Source: an uncultured Clostridia bacterium (lineage in GTDB: Bacteria > Bacillota > Clostridia > Oscillospirales > Ruminococcaceae). Taken from it: a stretch of DNA of 33,216 nt. The stretch is taken from assembly GCA_944382885.1 (NCBI GenBank), contig CALWNT010000199.1:1-33216 (forward strand), read 5' to 3'. Under the pieces are notes generated by a model that saw only the letters and a list, made by a program, of their open reading frames with translations, was not told the origin of the DNA and ran no database searches. Below are positions 1-8,220 of the stretch, in pieces (the stretch's first letter is position 1; every line of letters begins with the position of its first letter). The position numbers and the translations under genes were made by a program.

Positions 1-321
1 CCCGGCCTGCGCCCAGGAGGTCGCCCATCTGGAGTGAGTATGGACGATCCCACCGATCTGAGGAAAAGCCCGGTACAATTCCAAATGGGTAGGAGTATCG
101 GAAGATGGGCTGTACTCCCCTTCCACCTGCCGTCCGCTTAAATCTACTACCGTCAAATCCTCCGCTTTCAGCTTATCATATTCTACACCAGAGGGTTTGA
201 TCACCACCAATCCGGTTTCCCGGTCAATCCCGGAAACATTTCCCCAGGTAAAGGTTACCAAACCGTATGTGGGAAGCATCAAATTGGCCTCCCACACCCT
301 TCTTTTCAGCGCTTCTAACAT
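1..321 (-). CDS. araD: L-ribulose-5-phosphate 4-epimerase, 5' part only (runs off left edge)
   Basis: The first 107 codons of a class II aldolase/epimerase are read leftward from ATG at 321 and are still open at base 1. The visible protein has the AraD hallmarks: an N-terminal [16 protein letters not shown] stretch, [10 protein letters not shown] near residue 26, IKPSGVEY near 41, SSDTPTH near 73-79 and the zinc-site motif HTHS at 94-97. The family interconverts L-ribulose-5-phosphate and D-xylulose-5-phosphate with a metal-bound enediolate. The start at 321 is preceded by AAGGTG at good spacing; an in-frame ATG six codons upstream (339) has a poorer site. The remaining metal-binding and catalytic residues lie outside the window. 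A gap of about 100 AT-rich bases separates it from the glycan operon upstream, so it may be a housekeeping neighbour rather than a glycan gene. Confidence 0.9.
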   Translation of the reverse strand, partial: MLEALKRRVWEANLMLPTYGLVTFTWGNVSGIDRETGLVVIKPSGVEYDKLKAEDLTVVDLSGRQVEGEYSPSSDTPTHLELYRAFPQIGGIVHTHSRWATSWAQAG

Positions 322-421
322 TACAACACCTTGTTTCATAATATTTTTAGTTACTAAAGTTTCCTCATATTCTTTTCTTCCTACGGAAATAATCAAATAA
401 AATAAAAATATTTTTAAGAAA

Positions 422-1238
422 CTAAAGAGAGTACCTCAATGTTTCTTTTTTACTGTTCCCATCAATATAATAAATTTTATTTATTTTCGGATCAAAACGA
501 TAACGATCGGGTGTATATTTCGGAAATCCTTGAGCAATCCTATATTCAATATCGTCTACTATTTCAGCCGGTTTGGAAAGATCCAAGTTTTTTAAAATAT
601 CCGGGCCATACTCCCACCATTTTATTTGAAGCAGTTTTTGTATAGTACGCTCATCAAATTTACGCCGGATTGGCTTAGCCGGCACTCCCCCTACAATGGT
701 GTAAGGGGGCACGTCTTTGGTCACAACAGCTCCCGCTGCAACTACTGCGCCGTCACCTATTGTTACACCGCTTGAAATAATAGAACGCCCCCCAATCCAA
801 ACGTCATTTCCTATTATAATTCGCTTTTTACTCGCCAAAGACAGCATCGTTTGTTCCTGATTATCCCGAACCCAGTCCTTTTCTTCAAATAGACTATGGA
901 ATTCCTTAGTCCAATCATCTGGGCTATAAAATAAAGTATGTGGAGAGAACATTGTAACAGAATGTTCCGGTAACCCACAAAGCACCTGTGGACCAATCAT
1001 AGAAAATCGACCGATTGAATTTACACGTCGTATGGTAGAATCTGCATTGATATAAGCAAAAGCGCCAATATGACGCACCGCATTTAAAGATATACCGTTG
1101 CCATAAAAAGCAAAAGGAACTTCTATCACCACAGATTCGCTTCCTGTAATAACCACTTCTTTGGGAAAAAGCGTTATGCCATTACCCCCCCCCGTGAGGG
1201 GTACTTGCAGGAAATGACATTTGCTTCTTTAAAATCAT
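422..1238 (-). CDS. Phase-variable LbH O-acyltransferase (CatB/XAT-like), frame OFF
   Basis: The full gene begins at ATG 1238 behind a strong AGAGGTG site. The frame runs [18 protein letters not shown] and stops at 1182-1184, directly after a G9 tract (plus-strand C9 at 1185-1193). With eight Gs the frame continues through [12 protein letters not shown] into the long downstream frame, giving about 271 aa, matching the 266- and 268-aa paralogues at 4175 and 4988. The downstream part is a left-handed beta-helix acyltransferase: [10 protein letters not shown] holds the likely catalytic His, then [29 protein letters not shown] and a WWEYGPDIL tail. An internal GTG at 1156 has no good binding site, so this allele is probably silent. 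It is the last gene of the glycan operon. The family transfers acetyl or similar groups from acyl-CoA to sugars; the exact acceptor is unknown. Confidence 0.85.
1185..1193. repeat. G9 homopolymer tract (C9 on plus), candidate phase-variation switch
   Basis: Nine consecutive Cs on the plus strand read as GGGGGGGGG in codons 16-18 of the acyltransferase started at 1238. The present length puts a TAA immediately after the tract; one base fewer restores the full paralogue-like frame. Tracts of this size are classic slipped-strand mispairing sites. Confidence 0.85.
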
Positions 1239-1301
1239 TTACAATCACCTCTTGAATTGACCCATTTTACTGCTTATCTAGAAATATCTCAATAAATTGA
1301 A

Positions 1302-1817
1302 TTATCCCCAAACTGCTTTTACGGTTTCTTCCCAAATTCCCTTGGCTTTGAGCACTTTTTCTATAAATTCGCGCACTACGCCGTCGCCGCCACGATGTTC
1401 TAATACAAAATCGCAGTATTCTTTTACTTCAGAAGCGGCGTCGCTCGGACAGGCTGAAATACCGACGATTTTCATCACAGGCAGATCATTTAAATCATCT
1501 CCGATATATGCAACATCGGAAAGAGATACCTGATGTTTTTGGGCATATTCTTCTATAAATACTCTTTTATAATGCACATTCTGAAAAACCTTCGTAATAT
1601 TGAGTTCTTCTGCCCGTTTGGATACGCAATTACTTTCTCTGCCGGTTAAAATGATAATTTCTATATTGGCCTTTTGTGCCAGTACAATGCCTGCACCGTC
1701 TTTGATGCTGAACTTTTTTGTTTCGACTTGATTGTTGTCGATATACACACCGCCGTCGGTCATCGTGCCGTCGACATCAAGAACAATCCATTTGATTGAG
1801 GTTAAATCCGTATTCAT
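1302..1817 (-). CDS. kdsC: KdsC-like 3-deoxy-ulosonate-phosphate phosphatase (HAD family)
   Basis: This 171-aa protein has the length and motif set of KdsC: DVDGTMTDGG (catalytic Asp14/Asp16), KKFSIKDGAGI near 34-44, LTGRES near 58 (motif II), IGDDLNDLPVM at 105-115 (motif IV) and RGGDGVVREF near the C-terminus. Family enzymes dephosphorylate KDO-8-phosphate, or KDN/Neu-type 9-phosphates in relatives, in the cytoplasm. It sits directly after the aldolase gene and two genes after the CMP-sugar synthetase, so it most likely removes phosphate from the ulosonate made by the aldolase. The start at 1817 has GAGGAG five bases upstream. True KDO is unusual in Gram-positives, so the substrate may be a related sugar acid. 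Confidence 0.85.
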   Translation of the reverse strand: MNTDLTSIKWIVLDVDGTMTDGGVYIDNNQVETKKFSIKDGAGIVLAQKANIEIIILTGRESNCVSKRAEELNITKVFQNVHYKRVFIEEYAQKHQVSLSDVAYIGDDLNDLPVMKIVGISACPSDAASEVKEYCDFVLEHRGGDGVVREFIEKVLKAKGIWEETVKAVWG

Positions 1818-1827
1818 ATAAACTCCT

Positions 1828-3405
1828 CTATATTTGATAGAAAGTTGCAGTTAAAAAATGAAGGGGCATTTGCGCGTTTAGCTGTCGCAGATGAGTAGAA
1901 ATTTCTTTGTTTTCCAATGCATAATCTTTGATGTGATGACTGTGGATATAATCGACACTGTAATTGGTTCGATCTTTTTCGTATCCATCCATACCAGCCA
2001 AATAAACCTCCTCTACGCCAATTTGCTGCAGCAAATGCATAAGCATAACAGCACTGTTATCATACAATTCGTTGTTTTGGTAGGCCAAATCATAGTAATT
2101 GAAAACGTGTTCTGCCGAGTGGTCAGAATGGCTGAGATTGGAAGTAATTAAGTATTGGCTATCCTCATTGCTTTGGGACGTAACTTCTTCCAGTCTTTTT
2201 GAGTTGGAAAAGAAAATATAATCAGGATGAAACTGTTCCGGCGAAAAGTTTACAGCGATGATTACTGGCGAATTTTCGTCAATAAAGCGTACTACTTTAT
2301 CGCGTTGCGTATTTAAGGTTGCTCCTGGCGCTAATAAAAGGATTTTTTTCCCTTTGAGCTGTTGTTTTAAATCATCACGGCTGTCTGTATCGTCTATATG
2401 GATATTTTGATAATTTTGATACAGTTGTTCCGCGTAATCTTTATCGAATGCTGTTTTTTTATGGTCTTCAATGCTGGCGAGCAGCTGATTGATCTGCTTT
2501 GCCCGCAGTTTTCCCTTGTTTAAGAAAAATTCGGAATAATTTCGGTGTAAATTATATTGTGCGGAAAGGGCATAAGCGGTAGAATATCCCCATGCCTCAA
2601 TACTCTTCAAACGGGCAATATAATCGTCTATTCCGTCTAATACAGGGTTGATGTCATAATTTTTGCCAAACGCTTTGTTCATATAATCCATAATCAATTC
2701 CATGCACAAATTGCCGGGCACGCGCCCCATTCCCTGCATAGAGGCGTCGATGACCGATTTTCTGATGGGAGAAACAATATTGGTGTATTTTTGCGCCAGC
2801 GAGTAGGCCAAAGACAGGTTTTCGTGAAGATGTAAGCCCAATACAATATCCGGATTCAAGTTGTGCTCCACTAAGTAATAGATACGCATAAGGTCTGTTG
2901 CTGTCATCGAACCAAAAGTATCTACAATAGAAAAAGCGTAAGGCGACAACTCATTTATTTTTTGGATCAGCCACAATAGCCGTTCATCAGAATACCCCAT
3001 AATATTGATCGGGTTACAGAAGCACTTATAGCCTTTTTCTATCACCTTTTTGCAGAACGCCAGTCCTTCTTCAATATCGTAATCATGAAAGGTGACTCGA
3101 ACATACTCAATCGTACCGTCACATGGCTCAAGCTTTTGAATATCATATAAATTATGAAGGCACATCAAAACAAATTTTGTATTTTGATGACTTTTTGGAA
3201 GGATATTTTTGGCTTGGGCCACATTATTATATAAAGTTTTGTTTTTATCATACTCACAATTTCTTAAAAAACCAATTTCGATATAATCCACATGGGAATC
3301 AACCAAATTATGAATGATATTTTTAATCGTCTGATAGCCAAAATCCCAGTTGTTTATGTAGCCGCCATCACGCAAAGTACAATCTAAAAGCTTAAATTCA
3401 CTCAT
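1828..3405 (-). CDS. HMGL/DmpG-type aldolase fused to a C-terminal Rossmann-like domain
   Basis: Residues 1-290 resemble the DRE-TIM metallolyase family (4-hydroxy-2-oxovalerate aldolase type): LLDCTLRDGGY at 6-16 with metal ligand Asp13, VDTFGSM near 161, the HLH metal motif at 192-194, and GMGRVPGN near 225. Residues 345-525 form a second domain with KKILLLAPGATLN near 353 and NSAVMLMHLLQQIGVEEVYLAGMDGY near 450, reminiscent of MptE-like (DUF115) or Rossmann folds; this assignment is tentative. Family members split or form 4-hydroxy-2-oxo acids from pyruvate and an aldehyde, which is the chemistry needed to make a 3-deoxy-2-ulosonic acid. It overlaps the KdsB-like gene by 8 bases and is followed by the KdsC-like phosphatase, so a role in precursor synthesis is inferred. 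The start at 3405 has GAGGG seven bases upstream. Confidence 0.75.
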   Translation of the reverse strand: MSEFKLLDCTLRDGGYINNWDFGYQTIKNIIHNLVDSHVDYIEIGFLRNCEYDKNKTLYNNVAQAKNILPKSHQNTKFVLMCLHNLYDIQKLEPCDGTIEYVRVTFHDYDIEEGLAFCKKVIEKGYKCFCNPINIMGYSDERLLWLIQKINELSPYAFSIVDTFGSMTATDLMRIYYLVEHNLNPDIVLGLHLHENLSLAYSLAQKYTNIVSPIRKSVIDASMQGMGRVPGNLCMELIMDYMNKAFGKNYDINPVLDGIDDYIARLKSIEAWGYSTAYALSAQYNLHRNYSEFFLNKGKLRAKQINQLLASIEDHKKTAFDKDYAEQLYQNYQNIHIDDTDSRDDLKQQLKGKKILLLAPGATLNTQRDKVVRFIDENSPVIIAVNFSPEQFHPDYIFFSNSKRLEEVTSQSNEDSQYLITSNLSHSDHSAEHVFNYYDLAYQNNELYDNSAVMLMHLLQQIGVEEVYLAGMDGYEKDRTNYSVDYIHSHHIKDYALENKEISTHLRQLNAQMPLHFLTATFYQI

Positions 3406-4138
3406 TCCGCAACCCTCTTTCTATCATTTCCCGTACTTTTTCCAAATCTTTTTCTGTATCGACCGACAGACTTTCGGCATGCTCAACAGGAATAAACTGC
3501 AGGTATTTTCCATAATCCAAAAAACGCATGGTGTCAATGCCTTCAATCCGCTCAAAGGTTCCCGGTTTAGAGTTCACATAAAAATCCAGCATCTTCTTAT
3601 TATACCCAATAATGCCTACATGCTTATAGTAAGCAAAGTTAATTGCTTTAAAAGGATATGGAACCGGCGTTCGAGACATATAAAGCGCTCTGTAATTTTG
3701 GTCAAACACGACTTTAATATTGGAGGCGTCCATAACCTGAGCGGGATCTGTTATCTGCGTAATGATATTTGTGCCAAACTCAATATCTTGTGGAGCCTCT
3801 TTGGGGATGGCGGCAACAATCGCCTCGTGATCAATTAGTGGTTCATCGCCGTTTAACTGCAAATAAAAATCAGCTTTTACGGTTTTGGAAACCTCCTGCA
3901 AGCGGTGCGCCGCCGCCAGATGGGTATTTTTTGTCATAACAACCGGAATAGCATATTTTTTACAAACATCTTCAATTCTGCCGTCATCGGTAGCGACATA
4001 AATTTCATCTAGCTGTTTTACTTCTTTTACATGGTGGTAGACCCACCAAATCATTGGCTTGCCGCAAATATCTTTCAGGGGTTTCCCAGGTAATCTGCTG
4101 GAACCATACCGTGCGGGAATGATACCTACAACCTTCAT
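3398..4138 (-). CDS. kdsB: KdsB-like CMP-ulosonate cytidylyltransferase
   Basis: This 246-aa protein matches KdsB in length and order of motifs: IPARYGSSRLPGKPL at 7-21 (CTP loop), VATDD near 48, LQLNGDEPLI at 93-102, YYKHVGIIGYNK near 170 and SVDTEKDLEKV near the C-terminus. The family activates KDO with CTP to CMP-KDO in the cytoplasm. One oddity: KdsB enzymes normally carry an SGTxR sugar-binding segment, but here it reads AAAHRL (74-79), so the activated sugar may not be KDO. The start at 4138 has an AAGGAAGGA site. It is translationally coupled to the aldolase downstream. A CMP-nonulosonate synthetase is an alternative, but the KdsB-type motifs fit better. Confidence 0.85.
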   Translation of the reverse strand: MKVVGIIPARYGSSRLPGKPLKDICGKPMIWWVYHHVKEVKQLDEIYVATDDGRIEDVCKKYAIPVVMTKNTHLAAAHRLQEVSKTVKADFYLQLNGDEPLIDHEAIVAAIPKEAPQDIEFGTNIITQITDPAQVMDASNIKVVFDQNYRALYMSRTPVPYPFKAINFAYYKHVGIIGYNKKMLDFYVNSKPGTFERIEGIDTMRFLDYGKYLQFIPVEHAESLSVDTEKDLEKVREMIERGLRNE

Positions 4139-4174
4139 CTTTTAAATCCTTCCTTCAACTAGAATCAATCTAAT

Positions 4175-4975
4175 CTATTCAAATTGATATAAAATTTCGT
4201 TTTTATCCGGACAAACTTTTTCAATCGTCTGTAAAGTACTGTCAAAAAGAAAGGTTTCTGCCTGATATTTTGGAAATCCATTTTGAATCCGTTCTTCGAT
4301 ATATTTAACAGTCTCCACTGCTTGATTGATGTCAATCCCTTTTAGAATATCCGGGCCATAGTCCCACCACTGAAGCTCCTCCAGCTTTTCAATTAAAGAA
4401 TCCGGGAAACGCTGTCTAATAATTCTGGCAGGGCATCCTCCTACTACGGTATACGGCGGAACGTCCTTTGTCACTACCGCGCCGGCGCCGATTACGGCTC
4501 CGTCTCCAATTGTAATCCCTTTTAATAAGATTGCCCGATTTCCAATCCAAACATCATTGCCGATTACAATTTTGGTTTTTCTTGCTCGTTCATGTTCTAA
4601 TTGATATTTTCCGATTTCATTTATAAAGGTCATATCTTCATAAAGTGAATGGAATCTTTCACTCCAGCTAGTATAGCCATTTACAACCATATGAGGGCTT
4701 AGCCCGGTAATGGGATGATCGCCCTCTCCGGCAATCACTTCCGCAGCAAACATCCCAAATTTTCCAATTGATTTTATGGATATCATATTAGAGTCCTGGT
4801 TGAAAAAAGAAAAAGCGCCAACTGATTCCGCCTGTAGCCGGACATTTTTACAAATCCGTACCGGAGCCTCCAACAGCATTTTTGATTTGTCGGGACCTAA
4901 AATTTCAGCCTCTCCTGTGACGGTGATCCCCTGTCCATGTTTGGTAGGAAAATAAAAACTTGAATTGATAATCAT
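4175..4975 (-). CDS. LbH O-acyltransferase (CatB/XAT-like), intact paralogue
   Basis: This 266-aa beta-helix acyltransferase keeps all expected elements: a likely catalytic His within [57 protein letters not shown] and the WWDYGPDIL tail. It is homologous over its whole length to the proteins at 422 and 4988. Its N-terminus ([19 protein letters not shown]) aligns with the out-of-frame N-terminus of the 422 gene and is the evidence used to reconstruct that gene. It has no homopolymer tract, so it appears constitutively in frame. AGGAG lies six bases before ATG 4975. The likely role is acetylation of a sugar in the ulosonate-containing glycan; the position modified is unknown. Confidence 0.85.
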   Translation of the reverse strand: MIINSSFYFPTKHGQGITVTGEAEILGPDKSKMLLEAPVRICKNVRLQAESVGAFSFFNQDSNMISIKSIGKFGMFAAEVIAGEGDHPITGLSPHMVVNGYTSWSERFHSLYEDMTFINEIGKYQLEHERARKTKIVIGNDVWIGNRAILLKGITIGDGAVIGAGAVVTKDVPPYTVVGGCPARIIRQRFPDSLIEKLEELQWWDYGPDILKGIDINQAVETVKYIEERIQNGFPKYQAETFLFDSTLQTIEKVCPDKNEILYQFE

Positions 4976-4987
4976 TGTATACTCCTG

Positions 4988-5794
4988 TTATCCATTCAGC
5001 TGGTAGAGCAGTTCTTGCCCTTCTTTGTCTGATCTTTGCAGCCATATTTGGTGGGTGGATTCGTCAAAAATTAGTTTATCGTACTGCTTTTTGGGAAATC
5101 CGTTTCTGATTCTTTCTTCCAGTTCATCCAGTTGTTTTCGAATATTTTCTGAAGAAGTATTTTTCAATATTTCCGGACCGTAATCCCACCAGCGAATCTG
5201 CAATAATCGTTCTATTACATCATCGTCAAAACGTTTTCGGATCATTTTAGCGGGTACTCCTCCCCAGATGGTATAAGGAGGAACATCTTTTGTAACAACA
5301 GCTTGGGAGCCGATTACCGCGCCATCCCCGATCTTGACACCATTCATAATTCGGACATGGGTACCGATCCAGACGTCATTGCCAATTTCGATTTTTCCCT
5401 TGTTTTCATTTTCTTTATGAAATAGGGCAACATTATTATTGATCCAATCAGTAGCGTCATGAAAATCAATAAATGGTGTGTACCACGTTTTCCCGGGATT
5501 TATAATACATGCATGGGAGGTAATTAAGTTGAGGGCATGGTCAGGACACCCAAAAGAATTATTTTCTGAAATAGAAGAAAATCTGCCGATCGATTTAATA
5601 TTCCGTGCGTAGGTGTTAGTGCAAATATAGGAACCCCCCCCCATCGTCTCCGTATCCAGAAAAACATCTCTTCCAATCATTGCCGGTACTTCTATTTCCA
5701 TTCTTTGATTGGAAAATGGGAGAAAATCTCTCGAACCCGTCCTCAATTCCAAGCCAAGTTCACGCAGAAGGGTTAAATTAGAAGGAATCTGCAT
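4988..5794 (-). CDS. LbH O-acyltransferase with in-frame G9 tract (phase-variable, ON)
   Basis: This 268-aa protein has the same architecture as its neighbours: [12 protein letters not shown] with the likely catalytic His, [45 protein letters not shown], and WWDYGPEIL. Around residue 51 the codons ATG GGG GGG GGT encode MGGG from an uninterrupted run of nine Gs. In this copy the run keeps the frame open, so the gene is ON; gain or loss of one G would truncate it after roughly 50 residues. AAGGGTGTG precedes ATG 5794. The gap to the next acyltransferase gene is only 12 bases, consistent with one operon. Confidence 0.87.
   Translation of the reverse strand: MQIPSNLTLLRELGLELRTGSRDFLPFSNQRMEIEVPAMIGRDVFLDTETMGGGSYICTNTYARNIKSIGRFSSISENNSFGCPDHALNLITSHACIINPGKTWYTPFIDFHDATDWINNNVALFHKENENKGKIEIGNDVWIGTHVRIMNGVKIGDGAVIGSQAVVTKDVPPYTIWGGVPAKMIRKRFDDDVIERLLQIRWWDYGPEILKNTSSENIRKQLDELEERIRNGFPKKQYDKLIFDESTHQIWLQRSDKEGQELLYQLNG
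5634..5642. repeat. G9 homopolymer tract (C9 on plus) inside acyltransferase gene
   Basis: Nine Cs on the plus strand (nine Gs in the coding strand) lie within codons for MGGG of the 4988-5794 gene. The length equals that of the tract at 1185-1193, but here it leaves the frame open. Confidence 0.85.
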
Positions 5795-5810
5795 TTATAT
5801 CACACCCTTT

Positions 5811-6605
5811 TTACACTATGTCGCTTAAACGATAGAGCAAGTTTTGTTGAGAATGATTCAGACGATAAATACTATTCGCCTTTTCTTCCGTAACCAGCAA
5901 AAAACCGTTTTGGCCATAAGGCACTTTTGGTTTTTCCTTTCTCATCTGTTCCAGATAAGAAACCAATTCCTCGGCCGACAGATCAGGCAGCGGCGCCTCT
6001 TCTAATAAATTCAATCCGTAATTCCACCACATGACCTTTTCCAAGCGCTGGATCACATCCCTTTCAAACCGAAAGCCCGTGATTTGAGCCGGATTTCCTT
6101 TCACCACAGCATAAGCCGGCACATCTTCTGATACAACACTGCCAGACTCAATTATCGCGCCGTTACCGATGGCGACATTTTCTGCAATAGAAACGCAATC
6201 CCCGATCCAAACATCGTTTCCGATTTTAATGCGGTTGCGCCGGACAAAGGGATAGGTGGTTTTCACCTGCAAAAAATCCTGATACCAGATCCCTTTCCTG
6301 TCCTGAACAATCACTGAAGAAGATATGCGGTCTTTGGGCGGGGAATTTTTTGTCCCGATCATACAGTTATAGCCAATCGTGGTAAATCTTCCTACCGAAT
6401 GAGTAAACTTGATTTGAGTATTAGAGCCAATCGAGGTTCCCATACCAATAAAACCCGCTTCGATACAGGTATTGTCCCCTAAGAATACAGCCGGTTCCAA
6501 AGTGACAGAGGGGCACCTTCTCCTATGCCCGATCAAAGCTGTGTTTTCTAATGTTACGGCGGAGCGATGATCGAATACCAATTTGAGTTTTCTATTGATT
6601 TTCAT
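5811..6605 (-). CDS. Divergent LbH acyltransferase-like protein lacking the usual His
   Basis: This 264-aa beta-helix protein shares [44 protein letters not shown] and the WWNYGLNLL tail with the three other acyltransferases of the operon. Where they carry a DH or EH catalytic segment and an SPH or TSH segment, this one reads GTKNSPPKDRISSSV, with no His. It may therefore be inactive, structural, or use another residue. It is not disrupted and is spaced 11 bases from the glycosyltransferase gene upstream, so it looks maintained. AAAGG lies about six bases before ATG 6605. Confidence 0.75.
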   Translation of the reverse strand: MKINRKLKLVFDHRSAVTLENTALIGHRRRCPSVTLEPAVFLGDNTCIEAGFIGMGTSIGSNTQIKFTHSVGRFTTIGYNCMIGTKNSPPKDRISSSVIVQDRKGIWYQDFLQVKTTYPFVRRNRIKIGNDVWIGDCVSIAENVAIGNGAIIESGSVVSEDVPAYAVVKGNPAQITGFRFERDVIQRLEKVMWWNYGLNLLEEAPLPDLSAEELVSYLEQMRKEKPKVPYGQNGFLLVTEEKANSIYRLNHSQQNLLYRLSDIV

Positions 6606-6616
6606 AAATAACCTTT

Positions 6617-8218
6617 CTACTCACTTTTTGAAACCTGATTTTCCAGCCGGTATTTTTGCAGTTCCTCCATTAAACGTTTTTCATTTTCAATATATTCTAC
6701 CAGACGTTTTTCAGTCGCTTCCAAAATTCCTTCCAGCATTTTGATTTTAACCTGTTCCGGCGTTAATTGCGCGATGCTGAGTTCGGTTCCGGTATCTTCT
6801 AAAGAAACTGTTTCACGAAAGTCCTTTGCCATATTCATTAACCTCTCATTCCTCGTATAAAAATAAATCACATCTTCGGATTTGGTATCATAATGTTCAA
6901 AGTCGGAAATCTTCTTTTTGCGGATCACGATGGGGATTAGTTTATGAAACAAGTCTTTTCTCTTATAAGAATACATTTCATAGTCCTTTTGAGAGTTCAG
7001 AAAAATAATGCCCATCAGTTCATTTTGATCTACTTTCTCTATCAGCTCAACAGCAGATATGTCTTTCTCACAGACAGAATCTACCACACAGATACTTTCA
7101 CAGGTGGATTCACTAAGATCTGTTTGAAATAAAAATACATTGGAAACAAGAGAAGAAAACATCGCAAGATTTTTTAGCTGGCATTCATTGGCTCCCTTTA
7201 TCACGATGTCAAAAGCCTTTAAATGCCGGCAAAGCAGCAATGCATACAAATATAGATGATTAAATAAAAAGGTGCGTTCATATAAGGCGTTAAATTCTAA
7301 CCGGTTTGCGAAATATTTCCTTACTAAATGTGTACCTGTTGAACTGATGGTAGAAATCATATTCGGTATCGCAGAAAAAGCTGTTGGCAGCAATTCAGAA
7401 GGGAATTTTTCCTTTATAATACGCGCCTTGGGAAACAAAATATCGTAATATAAAATATCATCCGGATGAGGTTTGATAATAACATGTTTATCTTTGAAAT
7501 AATAATCAAATAAATTTTGATATATCAAAACATGATTCTCGAAGGAAAGCTGTCCTAAATTTGAAAATTGCTGTGTTAATAATAGGATGTCTTCTTTTTC
7601 TGATTTCAAATCCGGTACATAGAAAAACTCTTTAATATTTTGCTGCGTTTTTTGATCCAGTTGAAAAAAACGTTCCAAGATATCAAAATGGACTGCCTTT
7701 GGATCAAAAAAATCTTCTTTTTGCGCGTTCATGTCACAGTATTTTTTCGTAATCAATGGCGTGTCATGGTCGTATAAATGGTGCGCTCGAATGATCTCAT
7801 ACCGAGCAGGCGCACTTCTTTTGTGAATATCAGCAAGTATTTCCGGGCGGCTCAACGCACCGCTTCCGTCTTCAAACATTTCAAAGGGAATATTTTTTCT
7901 GATAAAATATACTTGTAAATAGGTATGAATCCCCGCAAAATAGAAATGGTCAAAATCCCCAAAAGAATAAGGCAAAGTAGCTAAAAATTCTTTCTCTATT
8001 TCGCCGCAGATTTTTTCAGCATTACCGGAGTAACCGGAATAACGGAAAAGATATACTTCGTCAAAAAAGCCACGGGAAACCAGCTCTTTATAATTGGGGT
8101 TTCTTTCGACAATATATGTTCCGAGTAATAATACGCTTTTTTCATTGGGATGAAAAAAGTACCTATGCTCTATACACTCTAAAATTTGATAACTGGACAA
8201 AGCTTGATATAATACCAT
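6617..8218 (-). CDS. Glycosyltransferase with bacterial sialyltransferase-type motifs (GT52/GT38-like)
   Basis: This 533-aa protein has the signature order seen in bacterial CMP-sialic-acid/CMP-KDO transferases of the GT38/GT52/GT80 group: an acidic E-D-G motif in FEMFEDGSG (116-118), an HP motif in IIKPHPDD (251-252) and a Ser/Thr-rich motif in STISSTGTH (289-297). These residues form the catalytic base and CMP-binding site in known family members. Residues from about 330 onward form an additional domain, ending in a charged, probably coiled-coil tail (480-533). Lying between the HAD/FnIII gene and the acyltransferases, and in an operon with a KdsB-like CMP-sugar synthetase, it is the best candidate to transfer the CMP-activated ulosonate to the glycan. 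No signal peptide or membrane segment is evident, so it is probably cytoplasmic or peripheral. Confidence 0.7.
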   Translation of the reverse strand: MVLYQALSSYQILECIEHRYFFHPNEKSVLLLGTYIVERNPNYKELVSRGFFDEVYLFRYSGYSGNAEKICGEIEKEFLATLPYSFGDFDHFYFAGIHTYLQVYFIRKNIPFEMFEDGSGALSRPEILADIHKRSAPARYEIIRAHHLYDHDTPLITKKYCDMNAQKEDFFDPKAVHFDILERFFQLDQKTQQNIKEFFYVPDLKSEKEDILLLTQQFSNLGQLSFENHVLIYQNLFDYYFKDKHVIIKPHPDDILYYDILFPKARIIKEKFPSELLPTAFSAIPNMISTISSTGTHLVRKYFANRLEFNALYERTFLFNHLYLYALLLCRHLKAFDIVIKGANECQLKNLAMFSSLVSNVFLFQTDLSESTCESICVVDSVCEKDISAVELIEKVDQNELMGIIFLNSQKDYEMYSYKRKDLFHKLIPIVIRKKKISDFEHYDTKSEDVIYFYTRNERLMNMAKDFRETVSLEDTGTELSIAQLTPEQVKIKMLEGILEATEKRLVEYIENEKRLMEELQKYRLENQVSKSE

Positions 8219-8220
8219 AA

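Noticed and set aside
197..400. Plus-strand open frame of 67 codons
   Set aside because: It lies opposite araD, whose minus-strand frame has clear family motifs; the plus frame has no binding site or recognisable content.
422..1156. Treating the 244-codon frame from GTG 1156 as a complete gene
   Set aside because: There is no ribosome binding site before GTG 1156, and a well-placed ATG at 1238 joins the frame if one G is removed, matching paralogues in length.
1185..1193. Sequencing error as the simple explanation of the frameshift
   Set aside because: Cannot be excluded, but a second G9 tract in a sister gene makes real phase variation more likely; raw reads would decide.
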